Positions 6,788-9,199 of a DNA stretch of 9,199 nucleotides are shown piece by piece. The position numbers and the translations under genes are program-made. Source of the stretch: Actinomycetota bacterium. GTDB taxonomy: Bacteria > Actinomycetota > Thermoleophilia > UBA2241. The notes under the pieces were generated by a model. That model ran no database searches. It was given only the letters and a program-made list of their open reading frames with translations, and was not told the DNA's origin. Position 1 is the first letter of the stretch, and every line of letters starts with the position of its first letter. The stretch spans positions 1,078 to 10,276 of the forward strand of contig PMKK01000277.1 of the NCBI GenBank assembly GCA_003157715.1, in the 5' to 3' direction.

Positions 6788-6813
6788 GGGCGGCGAAGCC
6801 GCTGTCGCCGCCC
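6788..6813 (-). terminator. Candidate hairpin terminator after the permease gene
   Basis: GGGCGGCGA (6788-6796) pairs perfectly with TCGCCGCCC (6805-6813), a 9-bp stem with an 8-nt loop, about 70 bp beyond the permease stop on the minus strand. There is no T-run, so factor-assisted termination or mere GC-rich self-pairing are alternatives. Confidence 0.38.
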
Positions 6814-6864
6814 CGCCGCCCTCCCACCCCTCTCACCGCGACCACCCGCGTCGCCGTCTCGTGC

Positions 6865-6888
6865 CACTCGCCTCACTCGCCTCACTCG
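6865..6888 (-). repeat. 9-bp tandem repeat across the permease stop codon
   Basis: CACTCGCCT occurs at 6865-6873 and 6874-6882, followed by CACTCG at 6883-6888. On the coding strand this reads GAG TGA GGC repeated, so the terminal Glu codon and TGA stop are followed nine bases later by the same pair in the same frame, which acts as a backup stop. The unit length is a multiple of three. Confidence 0.7.
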
Positions 6889-9199
6889 TACTGCACGGCC
6901 TCGAGCACGTCGAGGTTGGCCGCCCGCCGGGCCGGCAGCACGGCCGCCAGCACGCCGACCAGGCCGGCCAGCACGAGGAACACTACGAGCTGCGCGTAGG
7001 GCAGCGAGAACACGAGACCCTGGTCGCCGAACTGCCTGGTGACGACGTAACCGAACACGATGCCGACGGCGGTGCCGAGCACGCCGCCGATCACCGAGGT
7101 GATCACGCTCTCGTAGCGCACGATGCGCCGCAGCTGGCGGCGGCTCGTGCCGATCGCCCGCAGCATGCCGATCTCGCGGGTGCGTTCGTAGACCGACAGC
7201 ACCAGCGTGTTGACGATGCCGAAGATCGAGATCGTCACGCTCATGGCCAGCAGGGCGTAGAGCAGGAGCAGGATCTGGTCGATCTGCTTCTTCAGGAAGT
7301 CGTCGTAACCGGCCTGCGTGCGCACGGTCTGGGTCGGGTAGCCGGCCAGCGCCTTTGTCACGGCGCTCTTCAGCGTGTCCGCGGCCACGCCGGAGCGCCC
7401 CGAGACGAGCAGCACGGCGTCGTCGAGCGGCGCCCCGAGGCGCCGGAAGACGTGGTCGCCGACGACCATGCCGTTCATGACCATCGGGTCGCGATGCTCG
7501 CCGATCACGGTGAGTGTCAGCCTGCGCCCGGACTGGCCGACGACCGAGACGCGAGACCCGATCCGCAGGTGGTTGCTCTTGGCGAACTGCTCCTCGACGA
7601 TCGCCGTGGAGCCGTTGAGCCGGGCCAGCAGACGGTCGCTGCCACCCTTGATCCAGTTGAAGTGCCAGACCGAGCCGAAGCGGCGCGGCTCGACGGCGCC
7701 GAGCTGGGTGACCGCGCCGTTCACCTGGGCGTCGGCGGCGGCGACGCCGGTCGCGACGCGCACGCCGGGCAGGGCGCGCACGGCGGCGGCGCCCCTGGCG
7801 GGCAGGGCCATCGTGCCGCTGTCATCGGTGACGACCACGGCGGCGCGGTTCGAGCGGGCCAGGCTGTCGATGAACGACGTCTTCAGACCCTGGGCGAAGA
7901 CGGCCACGAAGACGACCAGCGCCAGGCCGATCATCAGGGCCGCGGCGGTGGCGGCGGTGCGCCGCGGATCGCGCGCCGCGTTCTCGCGGGCCAGGCGGCC
8001 GCTGGTGGGCGCGAGCGCCTGCAGCGGCCGGCCGATGATCATGGCCAGCGGCCGCACCAGGTAGCGCGACAGCATCGCCAGCGCGACGAACAGCAGGACG
8101 GCGCCGAGGCCCATCTCGAGCAGCCGCGTGGTCGTGGCGGCCGCGCTCATGATGCCCGCCGCGAGAGCGGCGGCGCCCAGCAGGGCGACGGCGACGGCGG
8201 CCGGCGTGCTGAGGCGGCTGAGGCGCGACGGCGGCAGCTGGGCGCCTTCGGCGAGGACCGCCATCGGCGACACCCTGGTGGCGCGCAGCGCCGGAAGCAC
8301 AGCCGAGACGAGCGTCACGCCGATGCCGACGGCGAGAGCCACGACGACCGTGCGCGGGGCGAGCCCCATGCCGGCGGTGGGCACGTCGGCGCCGACCGCC
8401 TTGAACAGGGCGTTGATGAGCTTGGCCACGCCGAGGCCGGCGACCAGGCCGAGCAGCGAGGCCGACACACCCATGGCGAGTGCCTCGCCGATCACGGTCG
8501 CCAGCACCTGGCGGCGCGAGGCGCCCAGCGCGCGCAGCATGGCGAACTCGCGGCGGCGCTGGGCCACGGTGATCGAGAAGGCGTTGAAGATGATGAAGGC
8601 GCCGACGAACACCGCCACGCCGCCGAAGGCCAGCAGCGCGGGCTGCAGGAACGAGTCGATCGACTGCGAGCTCTGGCTGCTCTGGTCGACGGCCGCCTGG
8701 TGTCCGGTCTTGACCTCGGCGCTCGCCGGCAGCACGGCGCGAATGCGGTCGCGCAGCGCGGCGGCGCTCACGCCGGGCGCGGCGGCGACGTTGATCGAGC
8801 TGAGCCGGCCCGCGAGGCCGAACCAGCTCTGCACGTCGGCCAGCGGCGCGTCGATCATGATCGTGCCGCCCAGCGAGGCCTCGGCGGGCCACGTGTAGAT
8901 GCCGGCCACCGTGAGGCGTCGCAGCCCCTGCCGTGTGGCGATCTGGATGGTGTCGCCCAGGCCGAGATGCTGCTTGGCGGCGAACCCGCTGGTGAGGGCG
9001 ACCTCGCCGGTCTTGGCCGGCACTCCGCCGGAGACCCACGAACCGGTCTCGAAGCGCGGACTGCCGTTCGACTGCACGAAGGTCGGCGCGCCGTTGCTTT
9101 TGATCTGCTTGCCGCGCACGAAGACGGCGGTGCCGGCCTGCGCGGAACCGTCGGCGAGCGCCACGCCCGGCACCGCCTTCACGGCGGCCAGGGTCGACG
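6882..9199 (-). CDS. FtsX/MacB-type ABC transporter permease (5' partial, C-terminal 771 residues)
   Basis: The frame ends in TGA (6882-6884) and stays open through the right edge; the GTG at 9180-9182 is internal. Numbering from the edge, residues 1-183 are the rear of a MacB-like extracytoplasmic domain. Helices at about 185-209, 232-262 and 281-303 form the first FtsX unit, with the cytoplasmic signature RRREFAMLRALGASRRQ before the second helix. Three further helices follow (333-350, 358-380, 418-437), then a second extracytoplasmic domain (438-640), then a second FtsX unit (645-667, 697-719, 734-755) with RTREIGMLRAIGTSRRQ. The usual ending ARRAANLDVLEAVQYE is intact. Nine helices are visible, as expected for a ten-helix fused permease of about 850 residues lacking its first helix. 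Such proteins pair with a LolD/MacB-type ATPase and act by mechanotransmission, exporting lipids, peptides or drugs or extracting lipoproteins. The ATPase is not here and may lie upstream, off the right edge. The substrate cannot be told. The gene converges on the signalling gene, so the two are not one operon. Confidence 0.9.
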   Translation of the reverse strand, partial: STLAAVKAVPGVALADGSAQAGTAVFVRGKQIKSNGAPTFVQSNGSPRFETGSWVSGGVPAKTGEVALTSGFAAKQHLGLGDTIQIATRQGLRRLTVAGIYTWPAEASLGGTIMIDAPLADVQSWFGLAGRLSSINVAAAPGVSAAALRDRIRAVLPASAEVKTGHQAAVDQSSQSSQSIDSFLQPALLAFGGVAVFVGAFIIFNAFSITVAQRRREFAMLRALGASRRQVLATVIGEALAMGVSASLLGLVAGLGVAKLINALFKAVGADVPTAGMGLAPRTVVVALAVGIGVTLVSAVLPALRATRVSPMAVLAEGAQLPPSRLSRLSTPAAVAVALLGAAALAAGIMSAAATTTRLLEMGLGAVLLFVALAMLSRYLVRPLAMIIGRPLQALAPTSGRLARENAARDPRRTAATAAALMIGLALVVFVAVFAQGLKTSFIDSLARSNRAAVVVTDDSGTMALPARGAAAVRALPGVRVATGVAAADAQVNGAVTQLGAVEPRRFGSVWHFNWIKGGSDRLLARLNGSTAIVEEQFAKSNHLRIGSRVSVVGQSGRRLTLTVIGEHRDPMVMNGMVVGDHVFRRLGAPLDDAVLLVSGRSGVAADTLKSAVTKALAGYPTQTVRTQAGYDDFLKKQIDQILLLLYALLAMSVTISIFGIVNTLVLSVYERTREIGMLRAIGTSRRQLRRIVRYESVITSVIGGVLGTAVGIVFGYVVTRQFGDQGLVFSLPYAQLVVFLVLAGLVGVLAAVLPARRAANLDVLEAVQYE

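Noticed and set aside
7822..9039. A 405-codon minus-strand open frame in another register over the permease
   Set aside because: The translation is Arg/Gly/Ala-rich noise; the overlapping frame has FtsX signatures and membrane helices.

Overview
This window is very GC-rich bacterial DNA. It shows GTG as well as ATG starts and a strong G/C bias at third codon positions, so long spurious open frames appear on the opposite strand. Gene content (a flavin enoate-reductase-type enzyme, a very large multi-sensor cyclic-di-GMP protein, and an FtsX-type ABC permease) fits a high-GC actinobacterium. An anaerobic lineage such as Coriobacteriia is possible because of the enoate-reductase-like gene, but the sequence alone does not fix the taxon.

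Layout: (1) 2-961, plus strand: the C-terminal 319 residues of an FAD/NADH-binding oxidoreductase resembling the rear half of 2-enoate / 2,4-dienoyl-CoA reductases; its front lies before the window. (2) 962-1177: a spacer holding short tandem copies of the end of that gene, a GC-rich hairpin, a weak promoter-like AT-rich patch, then two adjacent dyads and a Shine-Dalgarno-like sequence. (3) 1178-6700, plus strand: one unbroken 1840-codon gene. It encodes a 7TM membrane sensor, PAS, four GAF domains, HD-GYP, a soluble Cache/PAS-like sensor, GGDEF, a second HD-GYP and an Ala/Asp pentapeptide-repeat tail. (4) 6701-6881: a convergent spacer with two GC-rich hairpins. (5) 6882-9199, minus strand: the C-terminal 771 residues of an FtsX/MacB-type ABC transporter permease, whose start is beyond the right edge.

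The main item of interest is the 1840-residue protein. It joins in one chain a diguanylate cyclase domain (GGDEF signature and RxxD inhibitory site both intact), one HD-GYP phosphodiesterase with all expected metal ligands, and a second HD-GYP that has lost two ligands and the adjacent lysine, so it looks like a regulatory pseudo-enzyme. At least six sensory modules precede or separate these outputs, including a cysteine-rich PAS. The three genes show no clear shared pathway; the permease is convergent and the oxidoreductase is separated by a spacer with its own signals. No RNA gene, insertion sequence, CRISPR array or phage gene was seen.
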